From: Pedobacter sp. | GTDB taxonomy: Bacteria > Bacteroidota > Bacteroidia > Sphingobacteriales > Sphingobacteriaceae | Assembly (NCBI GenBank): GCA_030149995.1 | Contig: JASLGV010000424.1 | Span: 1 to 11,053 of the forward strand | Direction of reading: 5' to 3' | Length of the DNA: 11,053 bases | In this document: positions 1-7,564 of the stretch, in pieces | How the letters are laid out: each line of letters opens with the position of its first letter | How positions within the stretch are numbered: the first letter of the stretch is position 1 | Notes under the pieces: model-generated | The model's input: only the letters and a program-made list of their open reading frames with translations | What the model was told of the DNA's origin: nothing | Databases searched by the model: none | Made by a program: the position numbers and the translations under genes

Positions 1-1725
1 GGCATTGTCGCCAATATCTTCCGATTGAGCTCTGGGGTCTACAATGTTTAATCCGTTTTGCTGTTCGCCGTAATGGTACAATGGATCATTCTGATGTGCT
101 TCAATCCACTTTTTCTGCACTTCCAGATCTTTACGCGGATCTTCTGTATCCAGCCAGCGATAGCCCCATGCAATGGCATATTTATCATACACGCCTATTT
201 GTGGGGTAATATTGGTTACCTGATCTTCGGGCTGGGCAACATAGTTAAACCTTGCATAGTCCATAATTGAAGGAGCGGTACCACCCATTCTGGCTGTATA
301 GCTTTTGGAACGAAGTGAATCTACCGGATAAGCAGCCGAAGCCCCCATGTTGTGTTTTAGTCCTAAGGTATGGCCAATTTCGTGTGAGGAAACAAAACGG
401 ATGGCATTTCCCATCTGCTCTGTGCTGAAATTATTTTTACGGGCTCCTGTATCAATAATTCCCGTTTGTATGCGCATCCACGATTGCAGCGAGGTCATCA
501 CATTGTGCCACCAGATTACATCCGATTCCAGGATTTCTCCCGAGCGGGGATCCACAACTGCAGGTCCCATGGCATTTGATTTAGGAGATGCAGCATAGGT
601 TACAATAGAAAAACGTACATCATCACCATCAAAATCGGCTGTATCTGTAACCAGCTTGGCCTGAATGGCATTTTTAAAACCAGCTGCTTCAAAAGCTTTT
701 TGCCAGTCGTGTATACCATCTATAATATATGATCGCCATTGTTTTGGCGTAGAAGGATCGATGTAAAATACAATTGGCTTTTCGGGTTCTACCAATTCAC
801 CTTTCAGGTAGCGCGCACGATCTGCCGGTTTCGGTGCCAGGTTCCATTTGGTAATCAGCTCTCTTGTTTCCAGCTTTTGCTGCTTATCTGAGAAATACCA
901 TCTTGGCGTAGAAAAAAAACCTACCCGGTTATCAGCAAAACGCGGTTTCATTGGCTTCTCTGGTAAGAGCAACAAATTGGTGGTTACCGTAACACTGATT
1001 GGAATGGTGGTCTGACCTTCGGTAACAGAAGTGCTCAACAAAGAGCGAACCACCACATTTTGCGGGAAGCTTTTAATATGCTCAATAGCCGAAAATGCTG
1101 TTTTAGCGCTGGTTCCTAAACCAATGCCGTTAAACACATCGTTAAAACTTTTCTCGGTACCGTCAAATACCTTGTTTACTTTTATAACCACTGCCGAAGA
1201 ATCGGGCGAATAGGCTTCTATTTTAAAAGATTCGATTACAGAACCCCCAAAATTATCTTTTACCGACTGGGTGATTGCATCTCCTGCGGGCGACTCTACC
1301 TGCGGTACAAGGGTTTTTACCCATACCGTTTTGGCCAGTTTATTGGGATGAAAACGAATTACCTTGTTTTCGTAATTCATACCTTTATTTACACCAGCCT
1401 CGTTGATGGCCAGAGGAACAGAAGAAATTTTGTTGACAATCAGAAAATCTTTATCCATCAGTTTTAAAGGGATTTCGAAATAATAATCCGTTTCTACCTG
1501 ATGTACTTTAAAAATACCATCAACGGTCTTAGCCTGTTTCAAAAGGGTCTTATAATCTTTTAAAGGACCTTTTTTAATGGTATCCTGGTCTGCTTTCTTT
1601 TTTAGGGAATCAACTGTTACTTTTTTAGGGTTAACTTTAGGAAGTTTCTTCGTTGTTTGTGCGTTTACACCGATCGCTGAGATAAGAATGGATAAAGCTA
1701 TAAAGGAATTCTTGTTGAAAATCAT
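1..1725 (-). CDS. Exported zinc-dependent metalloprotease (DUF5117/DUF5118 type), C-terminus outside window
   Basis: A continuous reading frame of 575 codons starts at ATG 1725-1723 and is still open at base 1, so the gene is partial. Residues 1-22 form a signal peptide ending in VNA before Gln23, a common Bacteroidota cleavage context, so the protein should act in the periplasm or outside the cell. A Lys-rich linker follows, then a stretch (about 55-300) resembling the DUF5118/DUF5117 regions of Bacteroidota metalloproteases. The catalytic motif HEIGHTLGLKH is at residues 448-458: His448, His452 and His458 should bind zinc and Glu449 should be the general base. SIMDY with Met488 fits a metzincin-type Met-turn. 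The family is usually around 800 residues or more, so perhaps a third is missing to the left. Substrate is unknown. It lies 141 bp downstream of the histidine kinase on the same strand, and I saw no clear promoter in that gap. Confidence 0.93.
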   Translation of the reverse strand, partial: MIFNKNSFIALSILISAIGVNAQTTKKLPKVNPKKVTVDSLKKKADQDTIKKGPLKDYKTLLKQAKTVDGIFKVHQVETDYYFEIPLKLMDKDFLIVNKISSVPLAINEAGVNKGMNYENKVIRFHPNKLAKTVWVKTLVPQVESPAGDAITQSVKDNFGGSVIESFKIEAYSPDSSAVVIKVNKVFDGTEKSFNDVFNGIGLGTSAKTAFSAIEHIKSFPQNVVVRSLLSTSVTEGQTTIPISVTVTTNLLLLPEKPMKPRFADNRVGFFSTPRWYFSDKQQKLETRELITKWNLAPKPADRARYLKGELVEPEKPIVFYIDPSTPKQWRSYIIDGIHDWQKAFEAAGFKNAIQAKLVTDTADFDGDDVRFSIVTYAASPKSNAMGPAVVDPRSGEILESDVIWWHNVMTSLQSWMRIQTGIIDTGARKNNFSTEQMGNAIRFVSSHEIGHTLGLKHNMGASAAYPVDSLRSKSYTARMGGTAPSIMDYARFNYVAQPEDQVTNITPQIGVYDKYAIAWGYRWLDTEDPRKDLEVQKKWIEAHQNDPLYHYGEQQNGLNIVDPRAQSEDIGDNA

Positions 1726-1833
1726 AATCTAAAATGTCTGAATATTTGTTGATTATGAAATTGTAACGCGTGAGTCTGCCTGTTTTGCAGAGTGAAGGCG
1801 CAGTTTTAAGGAGTGAAGAAAATGTTAATTGGG

Positions 1834-1852
1834 CGTTACAACATTGTTAACG
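1834..1852 (-). terminator. Weak hairpin downstream of the histidine kinase gene
   Basis: An imperfect inverted repeat (CGTTA and CA paired with TG and TAACG, one bulged A) lies 15 bases beyond the kinase stop codon. It has no U-run after it, so termination is only a possibility. The remaining bases between the kinase and the metalloprotease (1726-1866) show no other clear signal. Confidence 0.25.
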
Positions 1853-1866
1853 ATTCTTCTATATTC

Positions 1867-3483
1867 TTAATCTGCAGACTTTAATACGGGAAGATAAACT
1901 TTGTACATATCCATTTCTTGTCCGTGTCTGAATGCTGCAGAGCCAAAGTAAGCATAGGTACTTTGAAGATAATTTAAACCTTGCTTACCCGAGTCTTTTA
2001 CATCGTTACGCAATTGCAGGTTATTGGTAACCACAATATATGTTTCTGTGCTTTCGATGCTGATTTTTAAGGGATTTGATTTGGAGAGTGTATTGTGTTT
2101 TACAGCATTTTCTATAAGGGTTTGCAGACTCATAAAAGGAATGCGCTGTTCAAGCAGTGTATTAGAAATATTTACCTCGAGTGGCTCGAGCGTATCGCCA
2201 AATCTGATTTTGAGCAGGAAAAAATACTCATTTGCAAAACGGAGTTCTTCGGCTACCGTGGCCAGCCCGTTTGGATAAGATTCCAGCACGTACCTGTAAA
2301 CCCTTGATAATTTAACCACAAATGATTTGGCAAGGTCGGGATTTTGCGCAATTAAGGCATTTAAGGAGCTGAGCGAGTTGAACAGGAAATGGGGGTTTAC
2401 TTTCTCTTTCAGTGTGTTGAGCTGCAACAAGGCATTTTCTTTTTGCTGTCTTTCGGTAATAATATTCAGGGCTTGTTTTTCTATGGAAACTTCCTGGCGC
2501 TTCATTTCGGCCTGTTGCCGCAGCATAAATTCCTTTTGCCATTTGGCCTGTGCCCAGGCAATTAACAACAGAATAACAACTGCTGCACTAACAAACATCA
2601 CCATCACATATTTTTCAATTTCGCTGGTATCTTCATCAACAATTGAGAGCGGTGTATCTACCACCATTGTCCATTTCATAGAAGAAATTTCCAGCGGGGT
2701 ATAATAACGGATTACCGGTATTTGTAAATAGTCAGAATTGGTAATTTCATAACTACTCACACTATCGGCCAGAAATGTTCTTTTTGTTGAAATTTTTTGA
2801 TCCGCCAGGGCTTTGGTACCGATTAATTCTTCGTTGGGGTTGTTGATGTAATAACCATTTTCGTCGGTTATAAATGCAGAGGCGCGTCCTACGGTATCTA
2901 CGCTCCAAAAATAGCGTTGCAGTTTGCGCAGGTTAATGTCTAAACCGAAAATTAAAACAGCAGAATCAGCCAGTTTATGCCTGGAAGCAACCAGCCAGTG
3001 CAGGGAGTCTTTTACCGAAATCAGGGCCGAATTTCTTGTTACCCCTTGCTGAAGGTTGAGCTGGGCGGCCATCCATTTTTTCTGAAAATCTGTAACCGGT
3101 TGATGTTGGTATAGCGTTCCATTTTTATGAACAGACTGATAAAGCGTATCATTCCGGGTTGCAATGGCATACCAGCCTTCGCGAATTTCAGCATGATTTA
3201 ACAGGAGCTTTTCTACCACAGGCTCCATTTTGATAAAATCGTTTTTGGAGTTGATTGCAGTCAAAATACTTTCGGCATTCCCCAGCCCTCTTATCAGTCC
3301 GTTAAATTCATTCCGTATAATGGCAGATTTTAACTGGAAATTTTTGGTTGCCAGCTCTACACTGATCTGTTCGGTACGTTTACTCAGTTTTCCCGACATA
3401 AACAAACCAATGCCCGTAAAGCAAAGGAATATAAATATTCCGATTACAATAAAGTACCGTGAAGAGTAGAGGCTGAGCTTCAT
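1867..3483 (-). CDS. LytS/YehU-type sensor histidine kinase with periplasmic Cache-like domain
   Basis: This 538-residue protein is a membrane-bound sensor kinase. Using ATG 3483-3481, a transmembrane helix spans about residues 8-29. An extracytoplasmic domain follows (about 30-290), with features of a double Cache sensor (GWYAIATRNDTLYQS, SAFITDENGYYINNP). A second transmembrane helix is at about 292-313, then a coiled-coil linker to about 355. The His_kinase domain of the LytS class has KVNPHFLFNSL with the predicted phospho-acceptor His365. The ATPase N-box LIENAVKHN is at about 456-464 and the glycine box is reduced to GKQGLNYL near 499-506. An in-frame TTG lies three codons upstream, but ATG followed by KLSLYSSR is the better start. 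Kinases of this class normally signal to a LytTR response regulator; none is present here, so its partner is probably elsewhere. The signal is unknown. It is divergent from the serine hydrolase gene. Confidence 0.93.
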   Translation of the reverse strand: MKLSLYSSRYFIVIGIFIFLCFTGIGLFMSGKLSKRTEQISVELATKNFQLKSAIIRNEFNGLIRGLGNAESILTAINSKNDFIKMEPVVEKLLLNHAEIREGWYAIATRNDTLYQSVHKNGTLYQHQPVTDFQKKWMAAQLNLQQGVTRNSALISVKDSLHWLVASRHKLADSAVLIFGLDINLRKLQRYFWSVDTVGRASAFITDENGYYINNPNEELIGTKALADQKISTKRTFLADSVSSYEITNSDYLQIPVIRYYTPLEISSMKWTMVVDTPLSIVDEDTSEIEKYVMVMFVSAAVVILLLIAWAQAKWQKEFMLRQQAEMKRQEVSIEKQALNIITERQQKENALLQLNTLKEKVNPHFLFNSLSSLNALIAQNPDLAKSFVVKLSRVYRYVLESYPNGLATVAEELRFANEYFFLLKIRFGDTLEPLEVNISNTLLEQRIPFMSLQTLIENAVKHNTLSKSNPLKISIESTETYIVVTNNLQLRNDVKDSGKQGLNYLQSTYAYFGSAAFRHGQEMDMYKVYLPVLKSAD

Positions 3484-3718
3484 TAGCAGCAAAAGTGTAA
3501 AAATAACCGTACTCTTCCAAGCCTGTGTACTTCAAAGCCCCCGGCAGCCCTTTGTGCTTCTGAAAATACATAAACAAAAAAACCTTGCATTTTACATCAG
3601 ACAAAGGCTATCTTAGTTTATTAAATGGTGTCTGTCTATTCTCAGACAATTATTATTTACTAACCAAACTGAAATGCAGATTACCTGGTCTTGCATACCT
3701 TTTACGAAAATGATTCAA

Positions 3719-4630
3719 ATGAAAAAAACTTTCGCCCTTCTTGTTCTGTTGTTTGCAACTGGTTATCTGTTTGCGCAGGAAAAAACAGACACCAGGCTTC
3801 AGCATCAATTAAATGAACTTGTTAAAGGTTTTAAAGGCGATGTTGGCATCTACGTTAAAAATCTTAAAACGGGTAAAAGTGCCGGTATCCATGCCGATTC
3901 CATCTTTCCAACGGCCAGTATGATTAAAGTACCGATTACCTGCGGTGTTTTCAACCAAATAGAACAGGGTAAATTGGATTACAACCGCATTCTTACCTAC
4001 CGGGATAGTTTATTATATGCGGGAGAAGACATTCTCGGATCTTTTAAAGATGGCGAAAAAATTGCACTGGATAAAGTTCTGATGCTTATGATTACCACCA
4101 GCGATAATACCGCCAGCTTATGGAGCCAATCTATGGCGGGTACCGGAACTGCCATTAATGAACTAATGGCTCAATACGGACTGGAACATACCCGTGTTAA
4201 TTCCCGAACGCCCGGCAGACAAACCGACTGGCAAAAATATGGCTGGGGCCAAACCACTCCCAAAGAGATGGCTAATCTGTTAACCCTGATCCGGAATGGC
4301 AAAATGATCAGCGAGTCGGCTTCGGAAAGAATTTACAGGAACCTGATTCGTATTTTCTGGGATGCCGGCGCACTTTCGCAAATCCCGCCTACTGTACAGG
4401 TTGCATCTAAATCGGGCGCTGTAGATGCTGCACGCTCGGAAGTACTGCTGGTTAATGCACCGCATGGCGATTATGTGTTTTGCATTACCACAAAAAACCT
4501 TCAGGATACCTCCTGGAAGCACGACAATGAGGCTTCGGTATTAATCCGTCGTTTAAGTCAGTTGCTCTGGAACCATTATGAACCTCATTTTGGCTGGAAA
4601 CAGCCAGAGGGCATGAAAAAATATTGGTAG
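3719..4630 (+). CDS. Exported class A beta-lactamase-like serine hydrolase lacking Glu166
   Basis: The predicted product is 303 residues from ATG 3719. This start is chosen because MKKTFALLVLLFATGYLFA is a textbook signal peptide with cleavage before Gln20; ATGs at 3674 and 3710 in the same frame would put unneeded residues in front. The mature protein has the serine penicillin-recognising fold: nucleophile motif SMIK (Ser67, Lys70), SDN at 128-130, TTP at 179-181 and KSG at 231-233, all at near-Ambler spacing. The omega-loop segment SRTPGRQTDWQKYGWGQ has no Glu where class A enzymes carry Glu166 and no Asn170 equivalent. Deacylation by the usual route is therefore doubtful. It may be a poor lactamase, a peptidoglycan-active serine hydrolase or a penicillin-binding protein. 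Its stop is 11 bases from the stop of the convergent DUF5362-like gene. No clear promoter was recognised in 3484-3718. Confidence 0.88.
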   Translation: MKKTFALLVLLFATGYLFAQEKTDTRLQHQLNELVKGFKGDVGIYVKNLKTGKSAGIHADSIFPTASMIKVPITCGVFNQIEQGKLDYNRILTYRDSLLYAGEDILGSFKDGEKIALDKVLMLMITTSDNTASLWSQSMAGTGTAINELMAQYGLEHTRVNSRTPGRQTDWQKYGWGQTTPKEMANLLTLIRNGKMISESASERIYRNLIRIFWDAGALSQIPPTVQVASKSGAVDAARSEVLLVNAPHGDYVFCITTKNLQDTSWKHDNEASVLIRRLSQLLWNHYEPHFGWKQPEGMKKYW

Positions 4631-4641
4631 CTGATCTGATC

Positions 4642-5103
4642 TTACTTCATCATGGCAGGCATTAAAGCTGCAATCATTAAGAAATAAGAGATTATTGCCA
4701 CCACTGTTAGAATACCAAAGAATTTAAACAGCGATTTCATGTTCAGTAAGGAAGCATTCAGGCTTTCCTGATCGCCATATAAAACACCTAAGCGTGCACG
4801 GGTAGAAAATCTAAACAACAATAAGCTTGGGTACAGGTAAATTAAGCCGAGTAATACATAGAAAAAGGTAATCCCTAAAGAACCAAACTGTGCCAGCGGC
4901 CCCAGTTGTTTGGCCACCTCGGGCGATGAAGATAAAACTGCACCCGCTCCAAAAGCACCTAAGAAAAGAAATACCGATAATACAAAACCAATAATGGCCA
5001 GAAACCTCGCCCATTTCGTTGTATCGTAAAGGTAACTGCGCATTTCTTCACTTACAACCAATTTTATTTCCTGTGGTGTTTCCTGAGGTGCAAACTCTTC
5101 CAT
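4642..5103 (-). CDS. DUF5362-like small integral membrane protein
   Basis: The product has 153 residues, with an acidic cytosolic-looking N-terminus (1-30) and hydrophobic helices at about 33-57, 73-98 and 128-149. The segments YPSLLLFRFSTRARLGV and LNMKSLFKFFGI resemble conserved stretches of the DUF5362 membrane proteins found across Bacteroidota; this is recognition by eye. There are no catalytic motifs, and the function is unknown. It is convergent with the serine hydrolase and divergent from ychF, so it looks like a single-gene unit. ATG 5103-5101 is the only reasonable start, and a promoter-like element lies about 55 bases upstream. Confidence 0.85.
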   Translation of the reverse strand: MEEFAPQETPQEIKLVVSEEMRSYLYDTTKWARFLAIIGFVLSVFLFLGAFGAGAVLSSSPEVAKQLGPLAQFGSLGITFFYVLLGLIYLYPSLLLFRFSTRARLGVLYGDQESLNASLLNMKSLFKFFGILTVVAIISYFLMIAALMPAMMK

Positions 5104-5156
5104 ATCTGTACAAAACTTTATTTTGGGCTAAACTTAGATAAAATATCCAATGGCTG

Positions 5157-5187
5157 CAAATTTACCTCTTTAAATAAGGCGTAAAAG
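5157..5187 (-). promoter_or_regulatory. Predicted promoter of the DUF5362-like gene
   Basis: Read on the minus strand, TAAATTTG (5164-5157) matches the Bacteroidota -7 box TAnnTTTG exactly. TTTT at 5187-5184 matches three of four bases of the -33 TTTG with the standard 19-base spacer. Transcription would start near 5150, giving a leader of about 47 bases. Confidence 0.55.
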
Positions 5188-5198
5188 GCTTATCTTTG
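5169..5198 (+). promoter_or_regulatory. Predicted promoter of ychF
   Basis: TATCTTTG at 5191-5198 is an exact TAnnTTTG -7 box, and TTTA at 5169-5172 is a three-of-four -33 box with an 18-base spacer. Transcription would start near 5205, about 70 bases before the ychF ATG. It is interleaved with the oppositely directed promoter of the neighbour. Confidence 0.55.
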
Positions 5199-5274
5199 CC
5201 GACTTTTATATCTGAGATGTGAATACGTTTGAGGTAGATTATTTAATAAGTACTAAAGGCTAAAAGACAAAAAA

Positions 5275-6375
5275 ATGGCATTACAATGTGGTATAGTAGG
5301 TTTACCAAATGTGGGTAAATCGACACTTTTTAACTGTTTATCAAATGCAAAGGCGCAGGCTGCAAACTTTCCGTTTTGCACCATTGAGCCCAATGTAGGC
5401 GTAATTACCGTACCAGACAGCCGGCTTACCAGGCTTGCCGAACTTGTTAAACCCAATAAGGTACAACCCAACACCATTGAAATTGTAGATATTGCCGGTT
5501 TGGTAAAGGGTGCTTCTAAAGGTGAAGGGCTTGGTAACCAGTTTTTGGGGAATATCCGTGCAACCAATGCAATTATACACGTATTAAGGTGCTTTGATGA
5601 TGGCAACGTTATCCATGTGGATGGTTCGGTTGATCCCATCCGCGACCGCGAAATTATTGATACTGAATTACAACTTAAAGACCTCGATACAGTAGATAAA
5701 CGCATTCAGAAGGTCGAAAAAATGGCCAAAACCGGTGGAGATAAAGATGCTAAACGTACTTTTGATATCCTTTCGATTGTAAAAAAACACCTCGAAAGTG
5801 GTAAATCTGTGCGTACCGCTGCATTAGAAGCTGAGGATTTTGATTTTATTGAAGACCTTGGATTACTTACGCAAAAGCCCGTCATGTACGTTTGCAACGT
5901 AGACGAAGCATCTGTAATTAACGGCAATAAATATGTAGATCAGGTAAAAGCAAGTGTTGCTGATGAAAATGCGGAGGTACTGATTATTTCTGCTAAAATA
6001 GAATCAGAAATTGCCGAACTTGAAAGTTATGAAGAACGTCAGGAATTTCTGGCCGACCTTGGCCTGGAAGAATCGGGTGTAAACAAGTTGATCCGTGCAG
6101 CTTACAAACTGTTGGATTTATATACTTATTTTACTGCTGGTGTACAGGAAGTGCGTGCCTGGACCATTACCAAAGGCTTTACAGCTCCACAGGCTGCTGG
6201 TGTAATCCACACGGATTTTGAAAAAGGATTTATCCGCGCAGAGGTAATTAAGTATGAAGACTTTGTTACCCTTGGATCTGAAAACGCGTGTAAAGAAGCC
6301 GGAAAACTGGGTGTTGAAGGAAAAACCTATGTTGTTGAAGATGGCGACATTATGCACTTCAGATTTAACGTATAA
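5275..6375 (+). CDS. ychF: Redox-regulated ATPase YchF (Obg/OLA1 family)
   Basis: The product is 366 residues, the normal family length. It has the P-loop GLPNVGKS at 9-16, the G3 motif DIAG at 72-75 followed by the glycine-rich [17 protein letters not shown], and NVDE at 208-211 in place of the GTPase NKxD motif. That change is the hallmark of YchF/OLA1 proteins, which prefer ATP to GTP. A helical segment (about 125-185) interrupts the G domain as in the family. A C-terminal TGS domain (about 280-364) ends in the typical [13 protein letters not shown]. YchF binds ribosomes and is linked to stress and translation control; that role comes from family knowledge. The start is ATG 5275 in an A-rich context with no clear Shine-Dalgarno. 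It is monocistronic, with its own promoter and a strong terminator. Confidence 0.98.
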   Translation: MALQCGIVGLPNVGKSTLFNCLSNAKAQAANFPFCTIEPNVGVITVPDSRLTRLAELVKPNKVQPNTIEIVDIAGLVKGASKGEGLGNQFLGNIRATNAIIHVLRCFDDGNVIHVDGSVDPIRDREIIDTELQLKDLDTVDKRIQKVEKMAKTGGDKDAKRTFDILSIVKKHLESGKSVRTAALEAEDFDFIEDLGLLTQKPVMYVCNVDEASVINGNKYVDQVKASVADENAEVLIISAKIESEIAELESYEERQEFLADLGLEESGVNKLIRAAYKLLDLYTYFTAGVQEVRAWTITKGFTAPQAAGVIHTDFEKGFIRAEVIKYEDFVTLGSENACKEAGKLGVEGKTYVVEDGDIMHFRFNV

Positions 6376-6397
6376 AAAATTATAACCATACTTTTTT

Positions 6398-6427
6398 AAA
6401 GGCAACTGCGGGCAGTTGCCTTTTTTT
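6398..6427 (+). terminator. Rho-independent terminator of ychF
   Basis: GGCAACTG (6401-6408) pairs perfectly with CAGTTGCC (6413-6420) across the loop CGGG. The stem is extended by flanking A/T pairs and followed by a run of seven T. It lies 22 bases after the ychF stop. Confidence 0.93.
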
Positions 6428-6449
6428 ATTCAAAAAAAATGAAAAAACA

Positions 6450-6481
6450 TTTCAATATACGTAGTTAACTACGTAGTTTTG
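6450..6481 (+). promoter_or_regulatory. Predicted promoter of the GNAT-marR operon
   Basis: TAGTTTTG at 6474-6481 is an exact TAnnTTTG -7 box, and TTTC at 6450-6453 is a three-of-four -33 match with a 20-base spacer. The start point would be near 6488, only about 14 bases before the GNAT ATG. The operator palindrome fills most of the spacer. Confidence 0.6.
6458..6475 (+). promoter_or_regulatory. 18-bp palindromic operator, probable MarR binding site
   Basis: TACGTAGTTAACTACGTA is a perfect palindrome centred between 6466 and 6467. It lies between the predicted -33 and -7 boxes and overlaps the first two bases of the -7. The 8-mer ACGTAGTT also recurs 12 bases apart (6459 and 6471). Length, symmetry and position fit the operator of a dimeric winged-helix repressor. 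The MarR protein encoded by the second gene of the operon is the obvious candidate, which is inference. Confidence 0.65.
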
Positions 6482-6501
6482 TTTTATAAAATATTTATTT
6501 C

Positions 6502-6993
6502 ATGCAAACGATTATAAAATCCCTTTCTAACGATAGCTCGACAGATATCATTAACCTGATTTTGCCCATCCAGCAAAAAGAATTCAACGTACCCATTACA
6601 CTCGACGATCAGCCGGATTTACTTCGTATTGAACAGGTATACCAGTTAAACGGTGGGGGCTTCTGGGGGGCTTTTGTAAATGATGAGCTTGTGGGCACGA
6701 TTGCCCTGCTCAAATTCGATCCACATGCGGCAGCCATTCGCAAAATGTTTGTTAAAAAAGAATACAGGGGCAAATCATGGGGTATTGCGCAGCAGCTTTT
6801 AGAAAATCTGGTTCACTACTGCAAAACAAATCATATTACCGATATTTACCTTGGCACTGTAAGCATTCTGGAGGCAGCTCTTCGCTTTTATGAGAAAAAC
6901 GGATTTTTACCCATAGAAAAAAATCAGTTACCCGAAAATTTTCCATTAATGGCGCCCGACAATGTTTTCCGCCACTTACATTTAAGCCAATAA
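6502..6993 (+). CDS. GNAT-family N-acetyltransferase
   Basis: The product is 163 residues, a usual single-domain GNAT length. The acetyl-CoA binding region is visible: a beta-strand IRKMFVKKEYRG (79-90) runs into KSWGIAQQLL (91-100), which fits the pyrophosphate-loop motif with Lys in place of the usual Gln/Arg. The C-terminal motif AALRFYEKNGFLPI (125-138) is typical of the family. An N-terminal region (1-45) comes before the core. Substrate cannot be read from the sequence. Its stop is 3 bases from the marR ATG, so the two are co-transcribed. Some bacteria carry fused MarR-GNAT proteins; here the same two activities are separate genes with GNAT first. Confidence 0.92.
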   Translation: MQTIIKSLSNDSSTDIINLILPIQQKEFNVPITLDDQPDLLRIEQVYQLNGGGFWGAFVNDELVGTIALLKFDPHAAAIRKMFVKKEYRGKSWGIAQQLLENLVHYCKTNHITDIYLGTVSILEAALRFYEKNGFLPIEKNQLPENFPLMAPDNVFRHLHLSQ

Positions 6994-6996
6994 TAA

Positions 6997-7482
6997 ATGA
7001 ACATAATTGATGAATCGGGTATTCTGGCTATTTCTACCCGCCTGCAAAGGCTGAGCGAGCAGCTTAGAAAAGATGGAGCGGCCTTATATAAAACGTTTGG
7101 AATATCATTTGAGCCAAAATGGTTCCCTGTTGTGTATACGCTTTATCATAAAAAAATGCTGAGTGTGGTGGAAATAGCAGCCGAAATTGGCTACACACAC
7201 CCTTCTACCATTAGTTTGCTGAAGGAACTGGAAAAGCAGAAGCTGATCCACTCTAAAAAAGATAAAAACGATGAGCGCAAACGGTTAATCGGACTGAGCG
7301 AAAGTGGTGAAGCCCTGATTGAACAAATGAAGCCGGTATGGAATTTAATGAGTACCGTGCTTGCGGAGATTGCCGACAACCAGAATAATTTGCTGAAAGC
7401 GATTGAGGAAGCTGAACAAAAGATAAAACTACAGAGTTTTTTACAAAGGGCCCTGCAAATACAAGCTGCAGATACTGATTAA
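6997..7482 (+). CDS. MarR-family winged-helix transcriptional regulator
   Basis: The product is 161 residues. Helices that can form the dimer interface lie at both ends (about 8-33 and 104-155). The winged helix-turn-helix covers about 43-101: SVVEIAAEIGYTHPSTISLLKELEKQKLI is the helix-turn-helix with recognition helix around 68-82. DKNDERKRLIGL (89-100) is the beta-wing with the conserved Asp/Arg pattern of MarR proteins. Proteins of this family usually bind palindromes as dimers and release DNA on binding a small ligand. It is the second gene after the acetyltransferase, and it probably represses the shared promoter through the palindrome at 6458-6475. The ligand is unknown. ATG 6997 directly follows the upstream stop and is the natural start. 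Confidence 0.94.
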   Translation: MNIIDESGILAISTRLQRLSEQLRKDGAALYKTFGISFEPKWFPVVYTLYHKKMLSVVEIAAEIGYTHPSTISLLKELEKQKLIHSKKDKNDERKRLIGLSESGEALIEQMKPVWNLMSTVLAEIADNQNNLLKAIEEAEQKIKLQSFLQRALQIQAADTD

Positions 7483-7487
7483 AACAA

Positions 7488-7515
7488 TAATGGCTCTGCA
7501 TATGCAGAGCCATTA
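7488..7515. terminator. 28-bp perfect palindrome, bidirectional terminator between marR and mgtE
   Basis: TAATGGCTCTGCAT and its exact reverse complement are joined with no spacer, so either strand can form a long hairpin of about 12 base pairs with a short loop. It lies 5 bases after the marR stop and between two convergent genes. The T-runs are poor on both sides (AAACAATTT on plus, ATTGTTTT on minus), the better one serving mgtE. Confidence 0.75.
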
Positions 7516-7528
7516 AACAATTTCGTGA

Positions 7529-7550
7529 TACCAGATGTTTCCATCTGATA
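7529..7550. terminator. Second small hairpin in the marR-mgtE gap
   Basis: TACCAGATG (7529-7537) pairs with CATCTGATA (7542-7550) with one C-A mismatch and a four-base loop. It lies 14 bases downstream of the mgtE stop. With no clear U-run it may help mgtE termination or protect the 3' end. Confidence 0.35.
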
Positions 7551-7564
7551 CTTATAAAAATATC

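Noticed and set aside
2327..2704. Plus-strand open frame of 125 codons inside the histidine kinase gene
   Set aside because: It is antisense to a conserved kinase domain, shows no recognisable protein features and is a shadow of that gene.
3481..3492. TTG start for the histidine kinase three codons upstream of the ATG
   Set aside because: The ATG at 3483-3481 is a stronger start codon and already gives a complete N-terminal membrane helix; neither has a clear ribosome site.
3629..3648. Inverted repeat TGTCTG/CAGACA in the serine hydrolase leader as an operator
   Set aside because: Only six pairs with an eight-base loop, no promoter could be placed around it, so it may be chance.
3674..3718. 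Longer N-terminus for the serine hydrolase starting at ATG 3674
   Set aside because: It would add 15 residues in front of an already complete signal peptide.
3484..3718. Divergent promoters for the histidine kinase and serine hydrolase
   Set aside because: The best -7-like string, TAGTTTAT at 3614-3621, misses two consensus bases and has no matching -33; nothing better was found on either strand.
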